From assembly GCA_964469265.1 (NCBI GenBank), contig CAYXYF010000015.1:1-54647 (forward strand): a stretch of DNA of 54,647 nt, written 5' to 3'. Source of the stretch: JAEYZS01 sp964469265 (GTDB taxonomy: Bacteria > Bdellovibrionota > Bdellovibrionia > Bdellovibrionales > JAEYZS01). A program made the position numbers and the translations under genes. Every line of letters begins with the position of its first letter. The stretch's first letter is position 1. The notes under the pieces are model-generated. The model was not told the DNA's origin, did no database searches, and saw nothing but the letters and a program-made list of their open reading frames with translations. Shown here in pieces: positions 24,447 through 33,037 of this stretch.

Positions 24447-26000
24447 TTACATATTAAAGAGGCCTGAGCAAGTCAGACCTGTTGGGCGCTCAGAACGAGG
24501 AGTGATTACCGACTCTATATTCGCTTTAGATTTTCTAGCCTTGAGCTTGTTTTTAATAACATGAGTAGTCCACAGTATGAGGCTTGTACTTCCTAAAAGG
24601 AGCAAGCCAGCTTGACCTGAGATTTCAAGAGCTGGACTCTGCATGTACGCACCTGCATTACCAGCAACTGCGCTAGTGACGGATAAAATCGATCCCGCAA
24701 AGAAATACTTCTTATAGGGTGCGCGCACTTTAAACTCTTCTCGTTTTGTAATGGCATCAAGTTCTCGTGGTGTAAGCTTTGTGATATCAACACCCTTTAA
24801 TCGTTCAGCGAGTTCAGAAAGATCGCGCTTAATTGCTGCCTCTAGATGTGGTCTTCGGACACTTGTTAAAAAGAGATCCCACATACCTTGTGATGCCATA
24901 GAGAAGAGCGAATATGCAAAGGTGGCGGTAATTGCTTCAACAACACTTCGGGTATAGATATCCCACATCGGAAGCATAAAATAGGGGATGGATAAAAACA
25001 GTGCTTCAACAGCGTACCATTTATACCACATTGCAGCCGAAGGACTTCGCTTCTTGATCTGATAATAGATATTTTGAGCAAGCACTGTCGCCGTGGAGTA
25101 TCCACCCAGCAAGGCCGCCCCTTCTGGTGTTGCAATTCCAGTTCCCTGAAGCCCGATAAGAAGGGGAGCTAAAAGCATTAATGTTTCTTTTGATGTAATA
25201 TAATTTAATTTTCTTCCTGGAATAGTTTTATTGTTATCAAGCCATCCAGTAAATTTCTCGATGAATAATCCAAATCCACCCGACGCTGCACCAAGTGACA
25301 CTCCTAACACCATCGCAGTTGGAAGCGGAATATCTGACAATGTAAACGCCCAAGTTGTTGAACCGCCAGCAGCAACAAAACGCATTAATGCCCACATCAC
25401 ATCGTTTTTAGTTGTTTTATCAAAAGCTCTGCGTGTGGCATCGGAGTAGGTTTCGGAACTGAATGTTTTATTGAGTATAGCTTTTAGCTTCGTAGAAATT
25501 ACGGAATCAATTTTTTCTTCATTGGTTCTTGTGTCTGGATCAATGTCTCTTAAAACACTCAGAATTTCTTGTGCGGTGACATCAAGAGCTGTTTCGCCCT
25601 GTTCAGAAATGTAGTTAAATTGAAAGCGACTATCGGGATTTGCTTCATGGACCTTGCGAATCTGTGGTGCTAAGTGCTCTAGGAGCTTTCTGACATTATG
25701 AACACTTTCTTGTTCAAGCTCGCCACGGAGAACGTCAATTTCAACCTTCTCACCATTGCGTGTACTCTGAGTTTGTAAGAACTGAATTTGGCCGTCTTTG
25801 AAACCCATGCTTCCGAGAGTCTGAGCGTTGAGGGTCGATTCAAAATCAATGCGTGGCGCGGAACGGCTTGTATCATAAGAGTCAGAAGACGATGCAGCAG
25901 CATAAGGCGAAGAAAAAGCGAGCGAAAAGATAATTGTATACGAAAATACATATCGTGCAAAAAGGAACACTAAATTATTAAGTCGACTATTTTTAGCCAC
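24447..26000 (-). CDS. Polytopic membrane protein with C-terminal CxxLFN motif (copy 1)
   Basis: 517 residues from the GTG at 26000, preceded by AGAGG; an ATG at 26084 would place 28 polar and basic residues before the signal sequence. Signal peptide ends near PYAAA. Then a periplasmic-type region (~45-190) rich in charged helices, about six to eight hydrophobic segments (~215-420 and ~440-490), a loop with LEAAIKRDLSELAERL, and a basic tail ending in TCSGLFNM. The same kind of gene lies at 46545-47924, ending in SCGLLFN; the first helices also align (ATTLAF versus STTWAF, then conserved AM and LF spacing). Family not recognised. Basic tail suggests a cytoplasmic C-terminus. Confidence 0.7.
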   Translation of the reverse strand: MAKNSRLNNLVFLFARYVFSYTIIFSLAFSSPYAAASSSDSYDTSRSAPRIDFESTLNAQTLGSMGFKDGQIQFLQTQSTRNGEKVEIDVLRGELEQESVHNVRKLLEHLAPQIRKVHEANPDSRFQFNYISEQGETALDVTAQEILSVLRDIDPDTRTNEEKIDSVISTKLKAILNKTFSSETYSDATRRAFDKTTKNDVMWALMRFVAAGGSTTWAFTLSDIPLPTAMVLGVSLGAASGGFGLFIEKFTGWLDNNKTIPGRKLNYITSKETLMLLAPLLIGLQGTGIATPEGAALLGGYSTATVLAQNIYYQIKKRSPSAAMWYKWYAVEALFLSIPYFMLPMWDIYTRSVVEAITATFAYSLFSMASQGMWDLFLTSVRRPHLEAAIKRDLSELAERLKGVDITKLTPRELDAITKREEFKVRAPYKKYFFAGSILSVTSAVAGNAGAYMQSPALEISGQAGLLLLGSTSLILWTTHVIKNKLKARKSKANIESVITPRSERPTGLTCSGLFNM

Positions 26001-26291
26001 CAGATATCGCCTCTTTAAATTCACCCACCTGCCACAAAGACAGACGCTAATTATAGAGGAACTCTGGGTTATCCGCTTTTCCAAAGATATGTTTAGAAAA
26101 TTTTACATTCAGCACGATTAGAAATTTTTTGGTAAAAACGATTTTACGAGGGGCGTCCTTAAAATTTCAGCTCCTCATAAGCAGTACTCTCTAAAGCCAT
26201 AAGATTTTTTTATGGAGCGACGTCGACTTGGAAGATCTATAAGGTGGTCCACTATGGGTTTATAAACCTTCCATTTTACCCTTAGATACCT
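26001..26291. other. 291-bp intergenic region
   Basis: AT-rich, no gene supported. Contains the perfect 12-bp palindrome GGTTTATAAACC (26257-26268), a short hairpin CCATAA..TTATGG (about 26200-26215) with T7 in the loop, and presumably the promoter of the membrane protein gene. No clear -35/-10 pair identified. Confidence 0.4.
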
Positions 26292-26843
26292 TTAGAACTG
26301 AAAAAGTAGACGCACTAAGATGGTGTAGTAGTCATCAATGACAGTATAGTTTGTTGAGCTCCGCGTGATGTCTGAGGCAAACATTTTATAGTATCGCCCT
26401 TGAAGGCCCACGATCATAGATCGTTTCGTAAACACATCAGTACCCGCACCAATAAATAACCCAAATGCAGTATCGTCTAAACTTTCGGTGCTAGAGATTT
26501 CAAGCTCATTGGAAGTAAATGTCACTCCCGCGGTAAGACCATAGAAGAAAGGATCATAGCTATTAAAATAGTACTGAATCCCTAAGCTGATATCTTGCAG
26601 ATCCACTTTATCGTGGGAGCTTTGTAGGTATCCAATCTCAAAACTGAGCTCGTCTTCTAAGCTATATCCTAAGATACCGCCTAGGCCGATGGAGTTTTTA
26701 GATGTGCCAGCTGGAGCATCTGATAGCGCAACATTGCCGAATACAGCTCCCAATTTAAATCGATCCGCCTTCGGGCTATCCGCCTTTGCTGGCGTAATAA
26801 ACCCTAAAGATACAACTAATAGAGATAAGCATAAAAGCCTCAT
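26292..26843 (-). CDS. Small outer-membrane beta-barrel protein (8-stranded type)
   Basis: 183 residues. Signal peptide cleaved near PAKA|DSP. Eight plausible amphipathic strands such as NSIGLGGILGYSL, LSFEIGYLQSSH and SMIVGLQGRYYKMF, ending in VRLLFQF with terminal Phe. Size and pattern fit OmpA/OmpW/OmpX-like barrels, but no specific family motif. Strong ribosome binding site AAGGAGGATC before the ATG. Separated from the upstream PhaR-like gene by a bidirectional terminator. Confidence 0.75.
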   Translation of the reverse strand: MRLLCLSLLVVSLGFITPAKADSPKADRFKLGAVFGNVALSDAPAGTSKNSIGLGGILGYSLEDELSFEIGYLQSSHDKVDLQDISLGIQYYFNSYDPFFYGLTAGVTFTSNELEISSTESLDDTAFGLFIGAGTDVFTKRSMIVGLQGRYYKMFASDITRSSTNYTVIDDYYTILVRLLFQF

Positions 26844-26915
26844 AAGTGATCCTCCTTGAAGATACTTTCAGCTTAACTGGGTCTAAATAAGGATGTCCAA
26901 CGAAGATTTTAGGCG

Positions 26916-26952
26916 AAAAAAAACCCCAAGAGACTAGGCCTGGGGTTTTTTA
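26916..26952 (-). terminator. Bidirectional-type intrinsic terminator after the PhaR-like gene
   Basis: AAAAAACCCCA pairs with TGGGGTTTTTT (11 bp) around a 12-nt loop. On the minus strand it ends in T8 and lies 21 bases past the stop at 26973, so it terminates the PhaR-like gene. The T-run on the plus strand makes it work in both directions in principle. Confidence 0.85.
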
Positions 26953-26972
26953 ATTCGAAAGTTAGCTAACAG

Positions 26973-27509
26973 TTAATTGCTAAAATTTCTGTTCGAGTTT
27001 GGAAGCTCTGGTGTCGGCTCAAAGTTTGAATTTGTATTTGAGAGATTCTCACCTGTCTTCTCTTGAGCTTTTGCAACACGATTTTCAAGATTTGATTTCA
27101 TGTCGTCAAAAGATCTTGGACCTTTTTCAAGGAAATCTTTAACGATTTCTTTTACTGGAGTTTCCTTTTCTTCTGGAGTGAAGACATCAAGTTTAGCTAA
27201 GTAGCTAGACATGCTTCCGTTGCCGTGCTGAATAATATCTCTCAAAACATAAAGAGGAGCGTAGTCCGCAGCCTTTTTTTCTGCTTCGAAGATAATTTGT
27301 GAAAGAGTTGATGCTGTGATGTCTCTTTTTGTCTTGTTGTCGATCACAGTAACTTCTTCGCTAGCACGGATCATTTTAGCGATATCATCAAGTGTCACGT
27401 AGCAGCTTTGCTGAGTATCATACAGCTTTCTGTTCTGGTAACGTTTGATGATCTTAGGTGTCGTAGTTGTGTTTGCGGATCTTTCTGTCATTTGGGCTTG
27501 TGTTTCCAA
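26973..27509 (-). CDS. Polyhydroxyalkanoate-synthesis-regulator-like protein (PhaR N-terminal domain)
   Basis: 178 residues. Residues ~18-80 match the PHB/PHA accumulation DNA-binding domain: KIIKRYQNRKLYDTQQSCYV, then VTLDDIAKMIRASEEVTVID and a conserved helix. The rest is a less conserved helical region (SYLAKLDVFTPEEKE, VKEIVKDFLEKGPRSFDDMKS) and an Asn/Glu-rich tail. Members repress phasin and polymer genes in PHA producers; whether this cell makes PHA is not shown here, since no phaC or phasin gene is in the window. Divergent from the pseudopilin-like gene. Confidence 0.88.
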   Translation of the reverse strand: METQAQMTERSANTTTTPKIIKRYQNRKLYDTQQSCYVTLDDIAKMIRASEEVTVIDNKTKRDITASTLSQIIFEAEKKAADYAPLYVLRDIIQHGNGSMSSYLAKLDVFTPEEKETPVKEIVKDFLEKGPRSFDDMKSNLENRVAKAQEKTGENLSNTNSNFEPTPELPNSNRNFSN

Positions 27510-27840
27510 GTCGCCTCCCCGGTTACGTTAATTAATTAGGTTGGGCTTAATATGCGCTTAATTCTAATTATGTTGTTTTTCCTGATTAAGCTTCCCTTAA
27601 TCATGGGGTTTATCTTAAAGCTTTGCTTCGGTGCTCTAAATTAAGACTCACTCTACATTTGGGACACTGAAGCGTTAATTTCTTTGCGACAATAGGACTG
27701 GTCGTCACAGCTTGTCAAGTATTCAACCTGCGAATATCTTTAGCTTAATAACGCATGGCGACCTTAAAATCTAAGCATTTCCCGAAATTTGGACAAATCT
27801 TATTCAAGTTTTCCCAAAATGTTGCCGAAGGTCTAGATAT
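27510..27840. promoter_or_regulatory. Divergent regulatory region with inverted repeats
   Basis: 331 bp between the PhaR-like gene and a pseudopilin-like gene. Holds GATTAAG-CTTCC-CTTAATC at 27584-27602 (7-bp arms), and several GCTTAAT/CTTAATT copies at about 27543-27560, 27596 and 27750. These could be operator sites. No gene seen; a short frame at 27755 lacks support. Confidence 0.4.
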
Positions 27841-28305
27841 ATGGATCAAAGTAGCATGTTGGATGAACTTCAAAATAATGAGGAAAAACAGCAATTTAAC
27901 ACATTCGATGTGTTGTCAGTTTTTCTCTGTTTGGGGCTAGTTGTCGCCATTGGTTTTCTTCTTTATAACAGCCATATTGAGCATAAAAAAACAGCAGAAA
28001 CCAAGCATCATTTGGAAAATCTTGCCCAAGAGCTCATTATGAAACCAGTAATTTCTTCTATGGGAGCAGCAAACAGAATCCCAGCTTCTGACATCAATTT
28101 GGGGACGGACCCATGGGGTTCTGCTTATAAATACAGCGTTGTTAAGAACTCTTATGGGCAACCTATTTATGTCGTGGTTTTATCGAGTGGACCAAATGCC
28201 TCATTTGAAACTGAAGTTGCTCAAACAATGGACTTCTCTCGATCACAAATTGAAAATATCAAATTCGATGGCGACGACATTGGTTACATAAAGGCCTTCC
28301 GCTAA
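27841..28305 (+). CDS. Single-pass membrane protein with GspG-like C-terminal domain
   Basis: 154 residues. One membrane helix at about 22-43 (FDVLSVFLCLGLVVAIGFLL) followed by a soluble domain. The segment NLGTDPWGSAYKYSVV and the following LSSGPNASF resemble the DPWGxPYxY and S-x-GPDG blocks of type II secretion major pseudopilins (GspG). The prepilin cleavage motif (G|FTLIE) is absent: 21 residues precede the helix and no Gly-Phe-Thr pattern is seen, so processing by prepilin peptidase is unlikely. No other secretion genes nearby. Confidence 0.55.
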   Translation: MDQSSMLDELQNNEEKQQFNTFDVLSVFLCLGLVVAIGFLLYNSHIEHKKTAETKHHLENLAQELIMKPVISSMGAANRIPASDINLGTDPWGSAYKYSVVKNSYGQPIYVVVLSSGPNASFETEVAQTMDFSRSQIENIKFDGDDIGYIKAFR

Positions 28306-28411
28306 TTCTTTTTACTTCCATCATCACCGACTTCGGTCTCGTCTGGATCACTTCAGCGCATCGCTTATCTTCTCAAGCTCGCCTCTGATCTTTCCGAAAA
28401 GTTGATTAAGA

Positions 28412-30265
28412 ATGAGGCGCAGTGTGAAAATAGAAAAAATCTCTCTTAAGTTAGGTGTTTTAATTGTAGCAGTGGCGAGCTTTGGTTGTTCTTTGGCTGA
28501 AAAACGCCCTCAAACGCGAGCTGTTGGTGAAAACTCTGTATTCACTGTGGATAGAACGCCTGCATTTGTTGACCCGAAAAAAATGGAATCCACCGTCGAT
28601 ACGCCGCTTGTCGATAAGCTCTCTATGGAAGCCCAAGCAGATTATCATTTTGCGCTGGGAGAAACCTATAGCTTTGAGGGACTGCCACAAAAATCAATTG
28701 AAGCATTTAAGACCACTCTCCTCTATGATCCAAATTCACAGGTCGTAAAATTGCGTCTTGCAATTGAGTACATCAAAGCGGGTCTTGTCTCTGAAGCAAT
28801 TAAGTATGCAGAAGAAGTTGTCAAAAATGATCCAAAGCATGTGGAAGGAAAACTCTTATTAGGTGGTTTGTACTCAACCTTAAAACTCTATGATAAATCC
28901 ATTGAGCAGTATAATGATGTTATAAAAATAGACTCGAAAAACGCACCTGAGGCAAATCTTTACCTCGGTGCAATTTATGCAGAAAAAAACGATCTCAAAA
29001 AAGCGCAATTTTACTTTGAAAAAGTTGGCGCTTCGGAAAACCAATTCCGACACTTGGCTCATTACTACATTGGCCGAATTGAGCTGTTCAATAAAAACGC
29101 TAAAAAAGCAGAAGAAGCATACAAAAAAAGTATTAGCTATAAATCTGATTTCTCAGACGCTGTTCTTGCACTGGGCGCGCTCTATGAAGAGCAAAATAAA
29201 ACAAAAAACGCAGTGAGACTTTATACTTCATTCCAAGAGCAGTATGGACCAGATGTGACGGTTGCAAAATCGCTTTCACAAATTTATTTGGAAGAAGAAA
29301 ACTACGAAAAAGCTTATGGGCAATATGAAATCATTCAAGCAGCTGAACCCGAAAACTTAAACATCACCATTCGATTGGCGCTTCTTGATATCGAGAAAAA
29401 AGATTATACAATCGCAATTCGGCGACTTAAAACAATTTTGGCAAAAGCTCCAGACTCTGACAAAGTGCGATTTTACCTTGCTGCAGTTCATGAGGAACTC
29501 AATCAAAACAAAGAGGCTATTGAGCAATTTGAAAAAATCCAGCCTTCAAGTCAGTTCTATGGCGAAGCAATAATTCATATTGCTTACTTATATAGACAAG
29601 ACGGCAACTTCAAAAAAGCGATGTCTACGGTCGAAACTGCTGTTAAAAATAAAAAAGATTATCCGCAATTTTACGCTCTTCAGGCGTCTTTATATGACGA
29701 GCGAAGAGACTTTGCTTCAGCAGAAAAGGTATTGTTAAAAGCAGCGCTGATGTTCCCAGAAAATGAGCAGTTGTGGTTCTTCTTAGGATCTACTCAAGAC
29801 AAGCTTGGAAAGCGCGACGACACTGTAGAAAGCATGAAGAAAGTGCTGGGCTTAAATCAAGATCACGTGCAAGCGATGAACTATCTTGCATACACTTACG
29901 CAGAATTAGGAACAGAACTCGTCGAAGCAGAAAAACTAGCTAGACGCGCATTGAAAATGAAGCCAAAAGATGCTTATATTAAAGATACGTTAGGGTGGAT
30001 TTTGTATAAGCAAGGCAAACTTAGAGAGGCCGTACGCACTCTTGAGTTGGCCCATCAGTTGAATCCTGAAGAAAGCGTCATCGCGGAACATCTAGGCGAT
30101 GCCTACTATCAGTATCAACTCTTTACAAAAGCTAAAGACATGTACGAACGAGCAGCTAGGATAGAAAAAAATGAAGACAACGTCAAAAAGCTTGAATCAA
30201 AAATCGACAATCTTACAAAGATGCTTACGGACAATTATAAAAGGGTCCCTGCTTCTTCTTATTAG
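28412..30265 (+). CDS. TPR-repeat lipoprotein
   Basis: 617 residues. Lipoprotein signal with lipobox ASFGC (Cys26). About 14-15 tetratricopeptide units run from ~65 to ~600, for example ALGETYSFEGLPQKSIEAFKT, YLGAIYAEKNDLKKAQFYFEK and YLAYTYAELGTELVEAEKLA. Similar proteins in this group are anchored in the outer membrane and serve as scaffolds for assembly complexes; which one is unknown. The next gene (LolB-like) begins inside its 3' end, 95 bp before the stop, so the two are co-transcribed. Confidence 0.8.
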   Translation: MRRSVKIEKISLKLGVLIVAVASFGCSLAEKRPQTRAVGENSVFTVDRTPAFVDPKKMESTVDTPLVDKLSMEAQADYHFALGETYSFEGLPQKSIEAFKTTLLYDPNSQVVKLRLAIEYIKAGLVSEAIKYAEEVVKNDPKHVEGKLLLGGLYSTLKLYDKSIEQYNDVIKIDSKNAPEANLYLGAIYAEKNDLKKAQFYFEKVGASENQFRHLAHYYIGRIELFNKNAKKAEEAYKKSISYKSDFSDAVLALGALYEEQNKTKNAVRLYTSFQEQYGPDVTVAKSLSQIYLEEENYEKAYGQYEIIQAAEPENLNITIRLALLDIEKKDYTIAIRRLKTILAKAPDSDKVRFYLAAVHEELNQNKEAIEQFEKIQPSSQFYGEAIIHIAYLYRQDGNFKKAMSTVETAVKNKKDYPQFYALQASLYDERRDFASAEKVLLKAALMFPENEQLWFFLGSTQDKLGKRDDTVESMKKVLGLNQDHVQAMNYLAYTYAELGTELVEAEKLARRALKMKPKDAYIKDTLGWILYKQGKLREAVRTLELAHQLNPEESVIAEHLGDAYYQYQLFTKAKDMYERAARIEKNEDNVKKLESKIDNLTKMLTDNYKRVPASSY

Positions 30266-30833
30266 TTTTTTAGCTGTCTCATGTTCCACAACCAAAATTT
30301 CTCCGAGCGATGCCACACATGGTGAGTGGGAAGCTCGCGTACTTGTTAAAAACAAAAGTAATAAAACTTTCATTGTGAATGTTGATTTCTTTGCAACTCG
30401 CGAAAAGCAACTACGAATGGACATCACAACTCCAGTAGGAATTCATGTCGCATCCGTTGCAATTGACGATAAAAATATGACCTACGTCGTTCCTCAACAA
30501 AAATCTTATTACAATGGGCCCGCGACTCCACAGGCGTTTGCAAAAACACTAAACGTAGCCATTGATCCTGACGTTCTTACTAACATTTTGTTTGATCTCC
30601 CTATTGAGCAGAAGGGATGGAAGTGCGAGCAAGATGGTGATCTTGTAAGCAAGTGCACAAGTAAAGCAATGAAGATTGCTTGGTCTAATCGTCGAGGAAA
30701 AGAAAAGACGGTCATCGTGACTCATAGTCAATACCAACTACAGATGAAGTTTCATAATTTCAGAGTACCAGGCACGTTAAAAGATGGCATTTTTTCAATC
30801 GCTCAGCCGAATGGTTTTACGAAAGTGAATTGA
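30171..30833 (+). CDS. LolB-like outer-membrane lipoprotein
   Basis: 220 residues. Signal with lipobox LAVSC (Cys38) behind an unusually long, basic n-region of 24 residues; a TTG at 30192 would shorten it. The mature part resembles the LolB fold: EWEARVLVKNKSNKTFIVNV, then LRMDITTPVGIHVASVAI. LolB receives lipoproteins from LolA at the outer membrane, but sequence similarity here is distant. Translation begins within the TPR lipoprotein gene (another frame), giving a 95-bp overlap. Confidence 0.6.
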   Translation: MKTTSKSLNQKSTILQRCLRTIIKGSLLLLISFLAVSCSTTKISPSDATHGEWEARVLVKNKSNKTFIVNVDFFATREKQLRMDITTPVGIHVASVAIDDKNMTYVVPQQKSYYNGPATPQAFAKTLNVAIDPDVLTNILFDLPIEQKGWKCEQDGDLVSKCTSKAMKIAWSNRRGKEKTVIVTHSQYQLQMKFHNFRVPGTLKDGIFSIAQPNGFTKVN

Positions 30834-30868
30834 CCAAATTCGCCACAGGCCGAAGGTCTAGTTTGGTC
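30832..30868 (+). terminator. Possible 3' stem-loop after the LolB-like gene
   Basis: GACCAAA pairs with TTTGGTC (7 bp); inside it TTCG pairs with CGAA. It begins inside the stop codon. No T-run follows, so termination is only a possibility. Confidence 0.3.
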
Positions 30869-30962
30869 TGAATCTCCCTCTGAAAACACCCTTTATAAGG
30901 CATACTATAACTGAGTCGACGTCTTTGATCGCAATGGTCGAAGCTGACAAAGGAGTAAGCCC

Positions 30963-33029
30963 ATGTCTGATCTTAAAAATCTGATTCATAAACTTCAAGA
31001 CAAAGAAAAAATTCAGGCGCTATCATGGTCTGGATCATTTCATGATTACTTGGAGATTGTAAGAAAGAACCCAAAGATCACAAGAAATGCTTATCAAAGA
31101 ATTTATGACATGATCATGGGTTTCGGAACAGAAGAATACGTCGACGTAAAAAAGAAAATCACACGTTACAAATTTTTTGATGACGAAAGAAACAACGGCG
31201 CAGACGCAGTTTTCGGTCTAGATGTTTCGTTAATGAAGTTAGTGAGCGCGTTTAGATCAGCTGCCATGGGCTACGGGACTGAGAAGAGAGTTATTCTTCT
31301 TCATGGTCCAGTGGGCTCCGCAAAGTCTACCATTGCAAGAAGTTTAAAAAAGGGTCTTGAGTATTATTCAAAAACCGATGATGGCGCATTCTATACGTTC
31401 TCATGGATCGACGATCCTAGAGACCCCCACGGGTTACTTGGAGAAGGCGTAACTGAATTCCAAACACCGATGCATGAGGAGCCGCTATTGCTTATTCCAG
31501 AGACGATGCGCGCTCAATTCTTAGATGAATTAAATAAAGGATTAGACGGAGACTTCAGAGTTCAGTTAAAGGGTGATCTCTGTCCTGCAAGCCGGTTCAT
31601 TTTTAAAAAACTCATGGATAAATATAACGGCGAGGTTTCAAAAGTTCTAGAGTTTGTGAAGGTAAAACGGTTGATCTTATCTGAGGCGGACAGAGTTGGA
31701 ATTGGAACGTTTCAGCCTAAAGACGAAAAAAACCAAGATTCAACCGAGTTAACTGGTGATATTAACTACCGTAAAATTGCTGAGTACGGCTCAGACTCTG
31801 ACCCAAGAGCATTTAACTTTGACGGTGAATTTAATATTGCAAACCGCGGTATTATTGAATTCGTTGAGGTCTTAAAGCTTGATGTTGCTTTTTTATATGA
31901 TCTTTTAGGAGCATCACAAGAACACAGAATTAAACCTAAAAAGTTTGCTCAGACCCACATCGATGAAGTTATTCTTGGTCATACAAACGAGCCCGAGTAC
32001 AGAAAACTTCAGAATAATGAATTCATGGAAGCACTTAGAGACAGAACGGTAAAAATTGATATCCCATATATCACGAAGCTAAAAGACGAAGTGCGAATTT
32101 ACGAAAAAGATTTTAATTCGGAGAAAATTCGCGGCATTCATATTGCTCCGTACACCATTCAAATGGCTGCGATGTGGGCTGTGATGACAAGGCTAGAGGC
32201 TCCGAAGAAAGCAAATCTAACCAAGATTCAAAAGTTAAAGCTTTACGACGGAAAGTCTTTAGCAGGTTACACAGAAGATAACGTAAGAGAACTCCGCAAA
32301 GAAGCTATCAGAGAAGGCCTTGATGGAATTTCACCAAGATATATCCAAGACAAACTTTCAAACGCCTTTGTGAGCAACAAACACGGTGAAGTCGGCTGCG
32401 TTAACCCATTTATGGTTTTAAATGAACTTGATAGCGGGCTTAAGCATCACTCTTTGATTTCCAGCGAAGAGAAAAAGGCTCAGTACCGTGAGCAGCTTCA
32501 GGTTGTAAAACAAGAATACGAAGACATTGTAAAGTCAGAAGTTCAACGAGCAGTGAGTTCAGATGAAGGTGCGATGTCTCGGCTATGTGGAAACTACATT
32601 GATAATATCAAAGCTTACACTCAAAGAGAGCGAGTGAAAAATCCATTTACAGGCCGTGATGAAGAGCCCGATGAAAGACTCATGAGATCCATCGAAGAGA
32701 AAATCGAAATTCCTGAATCACGTAAAGATGATTTCAGACGAGAAATCATGAATTATATCGGCGCAATCTCGCTTGAGGGAAAAAAGTTTGATTACAAGAC
32801 AAATGAGCGTCTTCACAAAGCTCTAGAGTTGAAACTCTTTGAAGATCAAAAGGATAGCATTAAGCTGACAACGATAGTTTCTAACGTTGTTGACAAGACC
32901 ACTCAAGAGAAGATCGACGTTGTAAAAACTCGATTGATTAAAGACTACGGTTACTGCGAAATTTGCGCATCTAATGTATTGAACTACGTCGCAAGTATTT
33001 ACGCTCGGGGTGATGTGAAGAACGCATAA
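30963..33029 (+). CDS. prkA: Serine protein kinase PrkA (YeaG family)
   Basis: 688 residues, slightly longer than E. coli YeaG (644). AAA+-like N-terminal domain with Walker A GPVGSAKS at 115-122 and a C-terminal kinase-like domain. Conserved stretches include DVKKKITRYKFFDD, FSWIDDPRDPHGLLGEG and RGIIEFVEVLKLDVAFLYDLL. In E. coli and Bacillus it acts in stress and starvation responses, and it has also been described as an AAA+ protease-like enzyme. First gene of the prkA-yeaH-spoVR operon; AAAGGAG precedes the ATG, and yeaH starts 8 bp after the stop. Confidence 0.95.
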   Translation: MSDLKNLIHKLQDKEKIQALSWSGSFHDYLEIVRKNPKITRNAYQRIYDMIMGFGTEEYVDVKKKITRYKFFDDERNNGADAVFGLDVSLMKLVSAFRSAAMGYGTEKRVILLHGPVGSAKSTIARSLKKGLEYYSKTDDGAFYTFSWIDDPRDPHGLLGEGVTEFQTPMHEEPLLLIPETMRAQFLDELNKGLDGDFRVQLKGDLCPASRFIFKKLMDKYNGEVSKVLEFVKVKRLILSEADRVGIGTFQPKDEKNQDSTELTGDINYRKIAEYGSDSDPRAFNFDGEFNIANRGIIEFVEVLKLDVAFLYDLLGASQEHRIKPKKFAQTHIDEVILGHTNEPEYRKLQNNEFMEALRDRTVKIDIPYITKLKDEVRIYEKDFNSEKIRGIHIAPYTIQMAAMWAVMTRLEAPKKANLTKIQKLKLYDGKSLAGYTEDNVRELRKEAIREGLDGISPRYIQDKLSNAFVSNKHGEVGCVNPFMVLNELDSGLKHHSLISSEEKKAQYREQLQVVKQEYEDIVKSEVQRAVSSDEGAMSRLCGNYIDNIKAYTQRERVKNPFTGRDEEPDERLMRSIEEKIEIPESRKDDFRREIMNYIGAISLEGKKFDYKTNERLHKALELKLFEDQKDSIKLTTIVSNVVDKTTQEKIDVVKTRLIKDYGYCEICASNVLNYVASIYARGDVKNA

Positions 33030-33037
33030 CGGGAGAT

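Noticed and set aside
26257..26268. Palindrome GGTTTATAAACC as terminator of the small barrel gene
   Set aside because: It has no loop and no T-run, so it cannot form a normal intrinsic terminator; kept only as a possible binding site.
27755..27940. 61-codon plus-strand frame before the pseudopilin-like gene
   Set aside because: Overlaps the start of a better-supported gene in another frame, with no recognised domain.
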